A stretch of 64,000 bases of DNA. Origin: Himantopus leucocephalus. Taxonomy: Eukaryota > Chordata > Aves > Charadriiformes > Recurvirostridae. The notes below the pieces were generated by a model. That model ran no database searches, had not been told where the DNA came from, and worked only from the letters and a program-made list of their open reading frames with translations. The translations under genes were made by a program, and so were the position numbers. Below are positions 25,425 to 39,553 of the stretch, piece by piece; position 1 is the stretch's first letter; the number at the start of each line of letters is the position of its first letter. The DNA lies in the NCBI GenBank assembly GCA_003993805.1, contig RSEF01000001.1, positions 181,239,615-181,303,614 on the forward strand, in the 5' to 3' direction.

Positions 25425-27789
25425 CCCCCTTTGCAGTCCTTTTTTCTTTCAAATGCTCATCATGAGTAACATTTATTTTGCCCTTGTTTATACTTGCACA
25501 GCCTAATTGTTTTTGGTAAATGATGAATTTGTTTAGTGGGACTGCATAGATGTAACAGAATGAAACTTTTGGTGGGGCAATGAGAACTGTGTTAGTAGTC
25601 CTGTTGCTGCAGGAACAGGGGTGGGACTCCCGCAGAATGAACGAAGTCGTGTTAGTTTTGCTGGCTTAACAGCAGTAGAGAACAGCAAAAACTGAAGTCT
25701 AAAGTGAGCAAACATTTGGCTTAAAACTTCCCAAAAGCAGGTCTGTTCGGTAAGAAGATGATATTTTTCAAGTTATTTCTTGGAGTGAAACTGTTGTTTA
25801 AGAGTTGGTATTTGTTCAGGCAGGGGGCTTTTAAGATGTTGTGTACTATGTGAAGGGACCTCGTGGATTTCTGTTCTTCAGAAAATTCAGGGTCCGATGT
25901 CACGGGTAATTATAAGAATGGCACTTTTAATGAAAATCTATTTTAAGAGTATTTTGAGTAGTTCCTGTTTCCAGAGACAAAAAGGAGGTGATTGGAGATA
26001 GGGACATAAAGTGCAGACAATACCAGACTTTCCAGGTCTGATCCTTTAACTGTAGTACACTCATGCTCGAAGGTACAGTATCTTGTGACTTTTCAGGATC
26101 AAACAGCATTGAAGGACTAGTGTTCAAAAGGAAAAGAAAAAAAAAAGCTTTTAATCTTTAGTCTGCTAGCAAATAGGTCTATTAAGTGTTAAACAGTGTG
26201 AGATAAAATACCTGATTAAGGACTATTGACTACAGCTAGAGTAATCCAACAATTAATTGAGATTGTTGAATCAAGCTCAAGGAATAGTCCAATAATAGAA
26301 CATTTTCTGAAATTAACGGGAAGAAGGTAAGAAAACATCTGACTGATGCATGGCATTCTCAAATGACAAGCCAGATACACTCTGTAAACAAACTGCAGGA
26401 AAAAGCAGACTTGGGCTAAGCAAAATGTTTATGCCATTCAGATACGTTTATGGTGATGCAATTATCTTAAAAGATATTAAGATTCTATTTGTTAATATTT
26501 TTAACTTTTACAATGAATTATAGAATGAGAATTTCTCATTAAATTTCTGTTCTGTTTAGATAGCTTCTTACTGGTATTTATTATTGTTTGAGATGTTGGC
26601 TTTTATTAAGGAAAGTGAAGGATCTTAGGACATTTCTGAGATGTAGGAACAGGGAAAGGATTATAGCAGTAAAACATTAGGATTTGTTTCTCTGAATTTT
26701 GGTCCATTAATGGTGTCATTGGAGAGAGGCTGTTTATTCATCAGTAAGTAGAGTCTGACCCGACTAATTACAACCATGAAGGTGACAGTTTTCAAATGGA
26801 GACCTTAGGGTTTGTGCAGGTCCTGCCTGGTTTTGCACGAATAGGAAATCATCTCCTTCATTCCACGTTGTTTGTGGAATATAAAGCTGGACCGTTCACT
26901 TATTCTGGAACAACTAAACTCGATTTGCTTAATATTTGCTCATCACTACCTTGGGTTGCACTACCATATTGCTTTCTGATAGCATATCTGGTGATGAACA
27001 GCGGCCAACCTTGTGGGAAACTAGTGTTCTCAGCCCACGGAGCTGTTTCAGCTCTGGTAGTACAGGTCTTGTCCCCAACAAAACATAATTGTTACTGATT
27101 CACTTACTGAGTGTCCGAGCAGAGTTAATAGTTGTTAGAGGCAGTGGTGCACTTTGGAGGAATGCTGTGTTGAGGTTCTCAGTGGGGTTTTACAGAAGAG
27201 CTGTAGTTCAGGTTCAGGCTTGAAATGGGCACATTGATTTGGATAAAAGCAATCTGAATAGGGTCATAGAAAAGGGGTTTACAGATTACGCTGTATTCTT
27301 TTTTTTTTTTTCCCTACAAGTGAAAGCTTTGTGTTGAAGGCAAGATTCTTGAAATCCATTTTTTGGGTAAAAAACAAGACAAACTTCTTCGGGCTAGCTT
27401 TACAGTCTGTCTGACATGCAGTTTCAAAGAAAAAAAAATTAGGAAAGGGTTTTGAGGGATTTTTTTTAAACTCTGAAGTCAGGGTCTTAAAATTACTTGA
27501 AGAGCCGATCCCCCAAAGATAATGGGAGAAGTGAGTCAGGTGCAGGACAAGTCTGCTTTCCCACTTCAGAAAGACGTGAAAGTTTGTGGTCCTTTTGAAA
27601 CTTGGGCTTTTGTATTTCGCGCTTACAGCGTCACGAGAAGAACGTGCACTGAGGGAGCAAGAATTAGGGATAGCACCCAGGAAAAAATTAGCCACTATTA
27701 GGGTCTATTTTGATAGCGGAAGGTAAGTATGACTGGAGCAGGAGCCGGTAACTTTGCCAGCATGTGTAACAGGCGCAGCGAAGATCTGG
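25425..27789. other. Gene-free AT-rich stretch
   Basis: Only chance open frames. The longest open frame in the window (27279-27695, minus, 138 codons) overlaps into it. Its peptide is rich in Phe/Lys from homopolymers and has no recognisable domain, so it is not called as a gene. Confidence 0.45.
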
Positions 27790-27813
27790 CAGTGTGGTCT
27801 AGCAGCTAGAGTA
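27790..27813 (+). mobile_element. Possible MIR/CORE-SINE head fragment
   Basis: CAGTGTGGTCTAGCAGCTAG followed by AGTA resembles the tRNA-derived head of old amniote MIR-type SINEs (GTGTGGTCTAGTGGTTAGAGCA). Only about 24 bases match; the CORE region is not recognisable downstream. Low confidence. Confidence 0.35.
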
Positions 27814-30638
27814 TTGTCCCTTTAAAAGCCTGTACCAAGCATTACAGTTGCCAGTTCCTGATGAAGGCAGTGCAGCAGTGTCTTCACTAATATTCTCACC
27901 TATGCGAGCTAAATTAAAAGTGAGATGAATGCTCTGATATAACCGCATTTTCATTTTATGTAGATCAAGACAGGCTGCAACACATTTCTGCTAGACAAGG
28001 TTAAGAACTCTCCGCTGTCCCTGAACAACAGTGTTCTAATTAAACAGGAGTATGGTAAGCAGGTTGTTTCCCTGCTCAGACCAGATGAAAATTAATCTTT
28101 TTTTTTTTTTTTTTTTTTTCCTTTTTCCTTTTTGGAAGGACTAGTTTCCAGTCAGACCAGTCACATCTGAAGTGTCTCGCTACACAGCAAAAATCCTAGT
28201 GCCTGTATGGAGGAGGGGGTGGCAGTGCATGGCTTGGCACAGGAGGAGACAACACTGTAAATTGGTGGCCTCAATCTACAAGAGTTTAAGCCGCCATACA
28301 AGCATGTACTTACATTTAAACAGTTTTAAGTAGCTGTATTTCGGTTACGGTTCGGGTCTTTTTTTTTTTAAGAAAAAAAAAAAAAACAGTTAATAGAACA
28401 CCAATCCTGAACGTACTCTCTTAGGTCTCATGAATGCGTAACAACTTTTGCTAGAGTAAAGCAGATTCAGAAATGAAAAGGTAACAGGTAATGAAGCTTC
28501 AAACGTGGGAAAATATTAGTTGTTGAAAATCACCTAAACTAGGCTTACGAGATACCATAAGCCTTTGCAAGAAGACTGTGTTTTAAGGATGGAAAGGTAG
28601 GCTAGGCAACTGGTGTTTATTCTACAGAGCTCAGTTTCTGTAGTATTAAGGGTAAAGAAAGGTTGGTTGTGGTTTAAAAAAAAAAAAAATCCCCGGCAAT
28701 ACTGACCGGTTATTTCCCTTTGGAATAACGGCAGAATTTCAACGTAACTCTAACCAACATATTGAGGTGTGATAGGATCACATGGTGAAGCAAACTGCTT
28801 CAAGACATGTGAAATGTAATAAATGTCCTTTTACAATGTAGAAGGAGGAGGCGGGTTTTGAGACTGCCAGTTACGAAGAATGTCAGGAATTGGTATCTCC
28901 AGGAGCACTCTAAGTTTGTATCTCCCATTTAACGCAATCTTTGATTTTTACAACAATCTTTGCTTTTCCCATATAGGGAATCAAGTCAGGAGAAGACACT
29001 GATCATGACCAATATTTCTTAGAATATTTTTTTACTCCTTAAGCTGTTATTAGCTACAGAATGAGGCTGTTAGTATTAGTAGAAGATAGCTGTTCATACC
29101 ATGCATTCCCTTATTTGCTCACTGTTACCTGGTTGGAGCAACAGCTGGGAGGCCAACTCAAACCGTGTACTCAGAAGTGGAAGATGGTACTGATGCTTTG
29201 GTGGCTTCCAGGCTCAAAAAATCTCGGAGTCATGTGTTTCGTCAGGTGTATCAGTCCTGTAGTCTTCATCTGTGCATAGCGGCCACCAGCCTCCTGGACG
29301 TAAGCCAAATCGCAAGAGGCCATTGTTGATGCCAGCGTTTGCTGGTGGCCTGGGCAGAAGTGGGAGGCTGTTGGTGTCCCACATGTCTCAGCTGTTTTGG
29401 ATTCAACAGGACCACCAGTCTCAGGAGCTTGGGAAACTTCTGCACTGTACTCTCTCAGCACGTCATTTTCCTCTTCTGGCCCTGTTATTTTCTGGTAATT
29501 ATTTCTCCATCTAAAGCGATAGAGGTTTTATTTTAAGAAAAATAAAGAGCCGTTGTCTACTTTCATGTTTTGATTTCATTGTCCAGTCAGCTGTGTTCTC
29601 CATGTCAGGAATTACATTTTTTCAAATGTAATTTTTAGGTATGAACTATGACAGTGGTTCCATGTTACTGTTCACCTGGCTGCTATTTAAGAGGTTCCCT
29701 TCTCTATTCCTGCCAAGGATTCTGTCCTGTGAGTTGCATTGATTCAATTCTTTCTTTAGCTGTCTAAACTGGTTCAGTGAAATAATTGTATTTAAAAAGA
29801 AAAACCACCAATGACAAAAAACCCAAAACTCAAACCAACACTTTTTAGAGGTTTTATTTTTTTCCCCTTTCATTTCATGCATTTGATTTTGGAACACAGC
29901 CAGCCAAATGGTTGAACTAACATGATTTATAGCAAGGGACAAGAACCTTTAGATGAGTGAGAACTGGAGGTGAAGGGAAGGAATGATGGGGAAATATATA
30001 GAAAACCTCTTATACTTGATCTGCTACTGACAGAATAATGACATGTAACAACAGCTTAAATGTCTAAAATATCACAGAAGGTGTGCAGAACAAATTTTTA
30101 TGACATGCTTTCTTATTCTTCACCTTCAGAGTAATAACAAATTTGTGGTTACTCTCACATTGATGTTTATCATTATGGGGTGACTGTCATCAGGTGGAGA
30201 CAGTGTGAAAATCTTAACGGCTCCTAATATTTTAAACCTTTGTGATAATGATGGAAAAGGCGTTAAATGTGCTGTAGCCAAAGAATATCGTATTTTATGG
30301 AAAAACTTATGGCGTCTCTTTTTCTTCACTACTTTTAGCTATTGAATGACACGTTCACCATCATTCATTTTGAAAATGTGGGTGTATTTGTCCAAATAAA
30401 AATGTTACTTTTGGAGCACAGGTAAATAAAATTTTATGACTAAGGTTATTATATGATACAGTAGAAATCCAGGGTGAAGTATCTGAAGGAATGATGTTCT
30501 TTAGGTTGACAAGGGAAGATCTTCCAGTCAGAAGAACAATAAGGTAAAAGACTTGGGTGTGGAGAAGTTACTTTCAAGTAAGCTAAGATATCATTTTAAT
30601 GCACTAGCTACTCCAAATTAACTTGCTGTTTGGAATTG
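27814..30638. other. Gene-free AT-rich stretch
   Basis: Contains T and A homopolymers (T run of 22 at 28098-28119, A runs near 28375 and 28677). Open frames at 29061-29536 overlap on both strands and match no family I know. Confidence 0.45.
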
Positions 30639-31560
30639 TAGGACATGATTCAATTGCGTAAACACAGGCATGTAGATGCATTTGAAAGGCCCTCGGGTAT
30701 CTCCTCTGTTTTACGGCTGCCATTCAGAGGAGTGCAAGTCTTTCCCAGGTCCTTTGTCAAGTCTGCCGGCTTGTCTGTATGTCTCGGATTCTTCAGGGCA
30801 TCACGGATGGCTCTAGGCTCCTGTATTCAGACAGCCCATCAAAATTGTAGGGAAGAATTCAACTCCGGATTCAGACAGCTAGATTGAGCCAGTGGCTGTT
30901 TAGTTGATACAGTCGAAGGAAGACTCAGTTATTCTAAAGTAGACACCTACATTTGCTCCACTGAATAGCTTTCTAGACTTCTTTGACTGCATCGACTATA
31001 TTTCCTTTGACAATAATAGGAGCTTAGACAACCACTTTCTAGATACCTAATTTTAGACACTCCTCCTTAACATACAGTAGATATGAAGCAGCATAATACA
31101 TTTTTAAAGCAGCATGACTGAGAGTGAATTTCAATGCTGTAGCCTCAGATATGTAAATTTTTTTAATTTGAGCTACACTCCCTTTATAGTCAAATAGAGA
31201 GGGATGGGCACCTCCAGAAGAGTCATTCATCTGTCCTTAAAGTATATGATAAGATACACAAGATGAATTGCTTTCTAGAGGTCTTTATTCCTTTGACCAT
31301 AAAGAGAGTCTTGATCGCTAGTTTAGATTTAGACAGCTACTAGATGCCTCAGGTTAGAAGCAAATAATCTTACCTTACATTGGTTTCAATGTAATTGCCT
31401 AAACAAAGGCATCTCGTGCCACTTGAGGTGCTCTGTGTGTAAGAGCATCCAGTGTTAGACACCTGTAAAGGGCTGGCAGATACAATGAGTGACTTTCAGG
31501 AGATCTCTTTCTTCTTAGAAGCCATCATGGTACCCCACAGGTACTAAAATAACTTTACAT
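30639..31560. mobile_element. Possible old DNA-transposon-like repeat
   Basis: A TAGACACCT-like motif recurs with variation: GTAGACACCTAC (30939-30950), AGATACCTAA and TTTTAGACAC (31041-31060), AGACAGCTAC (31331-31340) and GTTAGACACCTG (31454-31465). Composition is less AT-rich than its flanks. A related-looking stretch lies at 41640-41700. This suggests a degenerate interspersed element or two adjacent copies. I cannot name a family, no terminal inverted repeats or transposase were found, and the boundaries are guesses. Confidence 0.3.
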
Positions 31561-33481
31561 GCCTATTCAGGCAACCGATTCCTACTTTACATGTCTGTAC
31601 ACAGATTTTGTCCAAAATATGAAACGTGTTGCACATGCGTACTCTTTTTTGCAATAACTTCCCTGGATATGCATAGTCACTTTTATTTTCTTCTGGCTTG
31701 AAATGTAATTTTGTCTGTATTGTCCCTTTAGTTGAAATGCTTTGAAAGCATTGTACTGTATGAAGGTCATTTCTCTGTCATTGAAATTACTAGTTATAAG
31801 TATAGGGAAACACAGCATCTACATAACAGCATGCAGCCACATTCCGAGGTGTAAGGAATAATATATACAGAACTTATTTATCTCTTTTTTAATCCAGAAC
31901 ACACTGGGTGGGAAATTTTGGATGAACACAATCTAATTTGCCAATTAGTGTTGGGCCAGACTGGTGGGACTGACATTCAGGCTTTAGCGACGAGTGCTTT
32001 AATACAAAAGTAGACGCCTGCAGTGTATTCTGAGACAGTGATTAATCCAATAGATTAAAAAAAAAACCAACAAAGTAGATATATTTTTGTTACTGTTTCA
32101 CATATGAAAGAGCAAGAAGAGGGTTTTGTGTTTTGTTGCTTTTTTAAAAAAAATAAATTTAAATTAACAGCAGATAGGATGGAGAGTGCTTAAGAGAAGT
32201 TACTCCTGGCTTTCCTGCTTTGTTCTTTGATTGTCCTTCTAAGGTGGGATTCATTGGTGGCTATTCATGACTGCAGATTGGGAAAGCTTTTTGTAGTTTG
32301 TGGAATGAATGGATAATCTCTCCGCCACACCCCCTGATATACTGCAATGTAAAGGCCCTATAAGGAACGACCTGGTTAGAAAGACTACAAAGTGAGTGGT
32401 TTAATATATGAATTTCTTTATATTAGCAGCTCCTACTGACTTCTTATGTTGCAATCCTAGGAATGTGCACTTTTTTTCCAATTGCGTTTTCTGCATCTAT
32501 CGGATATTTTACTTCCTAACCCCTCTTTTATCCAGCAGCCCTTGCTGAATCAGCATCAGTTTTCGGTGTTCACTTCTGAAACTGCCTTGTTACCAAAAAG
32601 AGCGCTACTTAGAAACATGCAGTGAGTATGTATTACTTAGAACAAACTGAAGGAATGATTGAGAAGTGCATGGACTGCCGAACTAACTTTATCCTAAGGG
32701 ACTATTCTCCATTTTAATTGATTTTTTTTTTTCCCGGAGATTTTGTTCATCTTATTAAGGAAGTCCTTAGAGGAGTGAAACAGTAGGTTACCTCCTTGAG
32801 AGCAAAGGACAACCTGACTTATTTGCTACAATTATCAATTTGTCCTTATCTTCATGAAGTGAAATACTTTTTTTATCCTCCTGAAACAGCTTACAGTAAT
32901 GAATAAAACAATAAAGTATAGCTGGTGTTAACTCCAGCCTCTGAGCCTGTTTAATTTTTAAATATCAAGTGCAATATTGTGAAGACTGCACATAATTTTA
33001 TTTTCCTAAACCAGATATTTGGCAGGTGAAGAAATTGTCAGGTACAGCTGATTGAAATGCTGTATTTTGTTGTCTTTACTAGAATATTGAATGGCTAAAT
33101 TCTCAGTAAAAAATTGTTTTATGTTTAGCTACAGTCTATCATATGAAGAAAGTTGTCTGCTGAAGTTTTATGTGTAATTCAGTTACCTATTATATTTACT
33201 CACAGTTTTCTAATGTTTCCAGTGTTAGTTACCTGATTTGTACTTCCATTGAAAATTGTTTTGAAATTCCATGAGCTTGGATAGGGAAAGGTGAGACCCA
33301 ATAAGTACTATGTGGCCCAGCTGAGCATTTGCTTTAAAAGAGAAACATTCAGTTCAGTGCAAATTTTGCCATTAACGGATCAAGTTCTGATTATGACCAA
33401 ACTGAAATTTTTGTTATATGGACAGTCAGATCAGCGGGGAGGCGGCTTCTGTAATTTATCCATATGCTATCCGAAGTAGGG
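31561..33481. other. Gene-free AT-rich stretch
   Basis: Unique-looking sequence with chance open frames only and no recognisable repeats. Confidence 0.5.
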
Positions 33482-33541
33482 ATGCCGGGAATCCATGCTG
33501 TACAGGGTGGGATCCAGGACAGTTTCCTGAATTCCTGGCAT
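33482..33541. other. Inverted repeat with 11-bp arms
   Basis: ATGCCGGGAAT (33482-33492) and ATTCCTGGCAT (33531-33541) pair at 10 of 11 positions, with a 38-base spacer. It could be a trace of an old palindromic repeat or chance. Confidence 0.4.
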
Positions 33542-36500
33542 AGTGTGGGCAATTGAGGGGGAGATGGTGGCCATTATCATCATAAACTTTCGCCTGAGGT
33601 TCTACAGGGATGTCTTGCCCAGGGGTCATAACAAAGTCACTGTTTGGCTCTAATTAACTTATCTTTAATGATTAATTTTTGACTGCGTAAATCTAATGAA
33701 TATTAACTTGTTTTAGGAGAAGCATAAAATTATACATACTTTTAGTGCTGTTTGTTTTTAAAATGCTGTGGTTTACAATGTGCAAGGAATAAGCACTATA
33801 TCAGCTTAAGGGTTGTTTTAAAATATATTGCTAAAATATTTGTAGATAGTAAAATTAGCAATGCTTTTCATTAGAGTGAGTGAAATGAGGGTATCTCAGG
33901 CAGCCATTTCCTTCATAGAACAAGTATGCTGAGGGAGGGGAAGCTTAAAAAATATTTTCTCAAAGTACATTTGTTTAATAAATAAGAAAATTGCGTATTT
34001 ATTTTAGTATTTGTGGAAGTTCCCTTCTTTAGGTTTTCTGCTGCACTGTTTGTACACTAACTACTTCTTTCTCTCCTTTTTTTCTGCTTAAAAATGCTTT
34101 ATGGACATTTCTCAAAACTTGCATTTAATTCATATATGGAATATTTTCGGTTTTATCGAGGAATATTCCAAATATTTTGTTCCGGAATTGGAAAAACAGA
34201 CTTGATAAAAAGATTGCAGTGCAGTATGTAGTCAGTAGTAGTTTGATAAGTTTAGAAGAAATAGTATTATTTCTGTCGTTAAGAGAGCCACTTCATTATT
34301 TTCCTATTTAGTTGTCTTCTCTGGGTTAGGGATGAGACTAACGAGAAATTCTTAGAACGGTCCCTTTTCTGTCTAAACACGAAGCACAGAAATGCTTTCA
34401 ACAGGAAAAAAACCCAACAACAACCCACAAGAAGTGCGTGCAGAGATAATACGTAGCCTGAAAAATACTTATGTGCTGACAGCTATCCAACAGTGTTGTC
34501 ACAGCAGGAAGACATCAGTTGAAGAAACAGATAGCGACCTCAAAAAAAAAAAAAAAAAAAAATAATAATCAAATCAAAATCAACCTTTCAGATTANTCAC
34601 AAGATTATAAATCACCCCAGGGTCGCTGTGTTCCCACCATAAAGAGAGCATGGTCGTTTTATTGTAATCTAATAAGTGATGGGAGCAAAGGACAGCTCCA
34701 GTGTGTGTGTTTGAAAAAAAAAAAAAAATCTTGATTACAGTTTCAAAACTATACAGTTTCCCCTGCCATTGAAGTGCAGATTATGGGGGTTAAGGCCATT
34801 TTAGGATTGGATTACCTTTTTATAGCTGTATGTTATTCCCTTGTTCATGAATCAGAAAGTACTTAAATTAAACTGAACATTTGGGAGTAATACTAATAGG
34901 GAGTGTGGTAGTAGAAAATTAATCACTATTTAGTGTTAAATGGCTAGCCAAGTAAGCCTTTGTTTTCAAGGCTTTTTTCACTGAATGAAATACCCACCTT
35001 AATGAACTGAGGAGAATTTATATCCGGTGGTTCCTTTTATTTTTCAAAAAGTTAGTTTTTGTGGTGACTCATGTGCGAAAGCAAGTCAGTAGGAATGTAT
35101 TTTTAATGTCAGATTTAATCAACTTATTCACACTTTCATTGTGGAGGTTATTCTATATTGGGTAAAATTAGCCAGAGGAAATTTTTGTTCTTCTTTGTCT
35201 TACTTCTTGGGGTTACACATTTGATACATCTTAACATGTTAGGTAATAGGCTCGCTGTGCACGAAGAATAGTCAGAAATGTGATTTCTTTTCTTACCTCT
35301 CCGACTTTTTACATTAGCCCTCCACTGCGTTTCCTGTTATTTGGATAGCTCTTCTGGCACCATTTATTTTTTTCTCCAGAATCTTCTCAGATGCTTGAAG
35401 CCACCTTGTGAACTCAGTGGCTCCAGAAGTGAAGAGAAAGGGAGCTGAGCAGCAGGGCTAGGGATGGCGGAAGAGGAAAATGGGTGCAGAAGCCAGTAAA
35501 ATGCTCCAGTGCTTCCCTGTGTTGGCGTTCACGTGCCCGCTTGCTTCCTCAGTACACTGAAGCTATCAGCTAGTGACCCATTTTGGTGCCTACCGCACAG
35601 ACGATACCCAACCCTCGCTGGTTCTGAGTATGCATCTTCTGTCCTTCTGCCGCTGAGGCTGAGTGGTTGCGAGAAAACTAATAGGAAAGAGAAGCCAAAC
35701 GGGTCTTCAGATGCTTTCTAGACCTCCCTCCTCAGACTAAGAACCACTGTTCTTAGTTCCTCTTGATGGCTGTGTTTTCTAAAACAAGATCCAGGTTTCC
35801 TTCTTGGCCATTTCTTTCCTTGGTATGCTTTTTTTGAAGTAAAGATGACACCAGATTTATTTCTGCTTATCTCCTGCATCCATAGGTAGACTTGGGAAAA
35901 GAATAGATCTAGCACTTTACACTAGAGTGTAGAGAAAGAGGGTTCAGGAACTTTCTCTACAGTCTCCTCAGGCTCAACATTTTCTTCATGGCATTTAATT
36001 CCACTTGCTCACGCAGACATCCAGATCTGTGTTAAAACCAAAAATCCTAATACTTAGCCAGGCCTGGGTTTTAAGAAAAAAACCCAACCTACAGGCCAAC
36101 TTCTGGGGCAAAACCCAGGAAAAAATATTTCAAATAAACTTTCTTTTTTGCTGACATTTTGAAAAAAAAAAAAAATGGTATTGCATAACATCAGTGAAAA
36201 TTTTTTCTGATTTTTTTTCCCTGATACTTTTGTATTTCAGAGTTAATGTTAATCGGTAGGAAGTTTCATAAGATAAAATTATCTGAATTTGAATTTGTTA
36301 GTGGTATTTTAATTTCAGACTTTTATTTCCCTTCTTCTGTGTGTCAGGATATACAGTAGCATCACAGTGACTCCTAAGATGCGCTTTGTCAGATCTGGGC
36401 AATTTACCAAATTTTGTCTTCTAGGAAGCAGGCTGGTATCATGAGAAGACCTGGAGTGCAGGTGGCTACTTGCTTCACAATTAATCTTTCATTCCAGATT

Positions 36501-39500
36501 TCCAAACTTAAATGGACGGAAAGGTTTTTGTTTGTTGGTTTCTTTTGGTGTAGCTCACAATTTTAATGGTATTTTTCAAATGTGATCAGTGTAGTAGCAT
36601 TACCAAAGGCCAACAGTGTATTAAGTGCCGCCCTCATCAGAAACCTCACCCAGTCGCGCAACTGTTCCTGCCTGCTTTCTTAAACAAAATGTGAGTATTT
36701 GTTTTCCTCGGATATTGGATGATGATGAAGATGATTATTTGCACTTAGACTCATAAAGCAAACCTTTGGTCTTGTCTGTCATCGTTCCTATGTTATTCCA
36801 TGATTTTCACCCCCTTCAGCTGTTAATATAGGCAACTCTCACCCTGTATCTAATCGGACTGACGGAATCTCCTACCGCTGCTGTCGGTGTCATTCCTTTA
36901 ATTGAAAATGGGGCATGATTGATGGCTATGCAGGTTCTGCTTCCCGTTGGACAGAAAGCTTTGCCCGCTTGACTTTCCCAGCACATTTTTGGTAAAGAGA
37001 ATAACATCACCAGAGTTATTCCAAACTACACCAAACTACACCAAATCCAACATGGTGCACAGAGCATTTGAAGTTCCCATCGAATCATATTAGATACACA
37101 AAACTTTTACCGATGTTGCAACAAAACATCACAAAAAATAAGGAAGGGAAAATGTGGTTGTGGATCTAACTTCACTTATGCTCTGTATATCCATTGAATT
37201 GTCTAAGATCCTCCAAAGTATCAGTCAGGTGAGTTCAATTTTTGTTTTGTCCAGTTAAGGGTTTTTTTTCCCCCCTTGATGGCTAAGTTTAAAAAATTAA
37301 AAAAAAGAAAAAGAGTGAATTTCTATCACTGTGTTAGGGAGAATTGAATTGATCAGACACATTGTATTTAACCAAAAGCAGGATGTTGCGTAAAAATAAC
37401 CTCGGGATTTATGAGATGTTGTAGTGGGGAGAAACATCTTCCTATCCTGCTTCAGATAACAGCAGTGCTAGTTCCCACGTAAGTCAAGCTATACGTGTTA
37501 TTATTAGAAGAGAGGAATGAGTGAGTTGTTTTACATACGATGTTTTACTACTTGCAAAATTACTCATGCTCACAGAATAAACTACAGAGTGCAAATGCCA
37601 GGGTGATTCTTTTGTTGCTGTTGTTGAAGACATAGGGTAGATTGGTTAAGGTAGAGAAACAAATGTAGTTGCTTTGATTTATCACTTGTGACATTAGCAT
37701 GTACTATACCGTTCTCCTGGAAACAAAATGGTTGCACCTGAGGACAGTGATATAAACACTACTTTGATTATTTGAAACAAACCATTAGGCTTTGATGAAA
37801 GAACCATTACTTTAGTAGACCTTGTACAGGGAGCGCGCTTGGAGATAATGGATGAGCAGCCTACAAATTGCTTGCTTAGAATTTAAAGAAGTCACATGTT
37901 TGTTTGAACTTCATGGCATAAACAGATATCTAACATGAACAAGACAAGCTAATGGTATACTTACAATGTTGTTGAAAAACACTCTTGCAAACTTTACCTG
38001 CAGTACTTTAAATACTGCATTTTAGAGTGCGCGTGGAAAAAAATCCATTATCTGTGTAGCCATAATGTATACAATGGTTTTATATATTGATGTGTATACA
38101 ACATATACATTTGTATATACGTATATTTGTATACTACATATCCTTTTTAAAATAGTAAGTTCGTTTTTATCTATTTGCTGCACGTTTTCGTAATGAAAAT
38201 GCATATTGTGGAGTATTACACAACTGAAATGGTTGTAAAAGGTGTAAAATTTGAGTCTGTTTAACAAGGAAAGTCCAAGATATATTTTAAATATTTGTGT
38301 TCTGTGGTAGATTTTCTTTATTATCTCTTTAGAGTTTGCCTAGAAAGTTGTTTCTTTAATTCTGTGTATGCTGCCTTAGGTAGAGCTGGTTTCTGTGGGC
38401 ATTCCTATGCTGTAAAATAGCTCCCCTTTTACTTCTGGATCCTGATCGCCCACACTCCACCACTTCCCACTGAAGCTGAGTGCACATGTAGTTCTGGTGC
38501 TGGTCCACTCTAGGAACTATTTCCCAAAGGCACTATGGACAAGACAGCACTAGGTTTGTTTCTTTCCGCTTCACACAATCCTCCAACGCTATCCCAGAAA
38601 ACTCTGCACTTTCTCGTACTCACTCCCCTGTACTCTCACGCTATTTCCTAGATAACGCCATACATACCTTACACGTCAGCCATAATTTGGAGATGGAGAA
38701 AATTTCCTAAACATCCCACCAATAGGACCTGTACATGCAGTGGTCAAGGTACTTTGGTCTGCAGTGGTGGAGCTGGTTCATCCCAATTTTCATCTACAGT
38801 GTACAACTCCCCATCTGAACCAATGACCAGTGATCTTTCTTTGGCTTGATAGTCAAACTGTATTTTTAAGATGCTATTCACTTCGTTATAAAGAAGTTCG
38901 AAACTGCTCAGATGAAGCAAACCGTAGAAGTTCCTGTGTTGGACCATTGGTTATGAAAGAAGTATATAGGATGGCCGTGCCACATGGGTATTTCTGCATT
39001 GCAGATATCTAAATCTAAGTGGAAGGGGGGCACCCCATTTGTAAAGACGGTGTGAGTGAGAAAGCTTAAAATTGCACAATAGATTCATAGGCCCTTAATG
39101 TGTACTGTTTGTAATAGTGAGATATTGGGGGGAGTCGGGGGCAGCACTGCAAATTTCTGCAAATAATCTTTATCTGCCTGTACTTTTAAAGTGAAGATTA
39201 TTAATGAATTTATTTATTAATTACACTATCAGTAAAAGTGCCAAACTGGAGTCTCTCCCTTAGTATTCCCCCAAATAATAGTCTAGCCTTAACTGCTGTT
39301 GGAGATGGAAAGATAAACAAAAATTGAGAAGATAATTCTAAACCCGTGTGACAGCCAAGGACATACAGAGCCTGAATGATTTACCTTTGCGTTATGGTAG
39401 TCATGTCCCAGGATCCTGTTTCATGTGACAAGTCAACAAGCAGTAAAAAATACAACACAGGAGGATTTGACTGTTTTTCATGTTTAATTTCAGGAACGAA

Positions 39501-39553
39501 ACAAATACTGGTTACTATCTATAGCGTGTACCGGTTATGGAATACTGAGGACT
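33542..39553. other. Gene-free AT-rich stretch
   Basis: Holds an A run (34542-34560) shortly before a single N at 34596, a 10-bp tandem CCAAACTACA at 37021-37045 and an alternating TGTATAC-rich patch at 38060-38150. The minus-strand open frame at 38744-38947 gives an ordinary-looking hydrophilic peptide that I do not recognise. No exon is called. Confidence 0.45.

Noticed and set aside
27279..27695. Longest open frame, 138 codons, minus strand
   Set aside because: The peptide is Phe/Lys/Ser-rich with homopolymer-derived runs and no domain; this length is not surprising in 64 kb on six frames.
28345..28360. GGTTCGGGTC, resembling a tRNA B box
   Set aside because: No A box or cloverleaf stems around it and a T run directly follows.
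38744..38947. Minus-strand open frame with an ordinary soluble-protein look, with an AG upstream and a GTACCT downstream
   Set aside because: The peptide is not recognised and both splice signals are weak. An exon cannot be excluded, but it is not supported.
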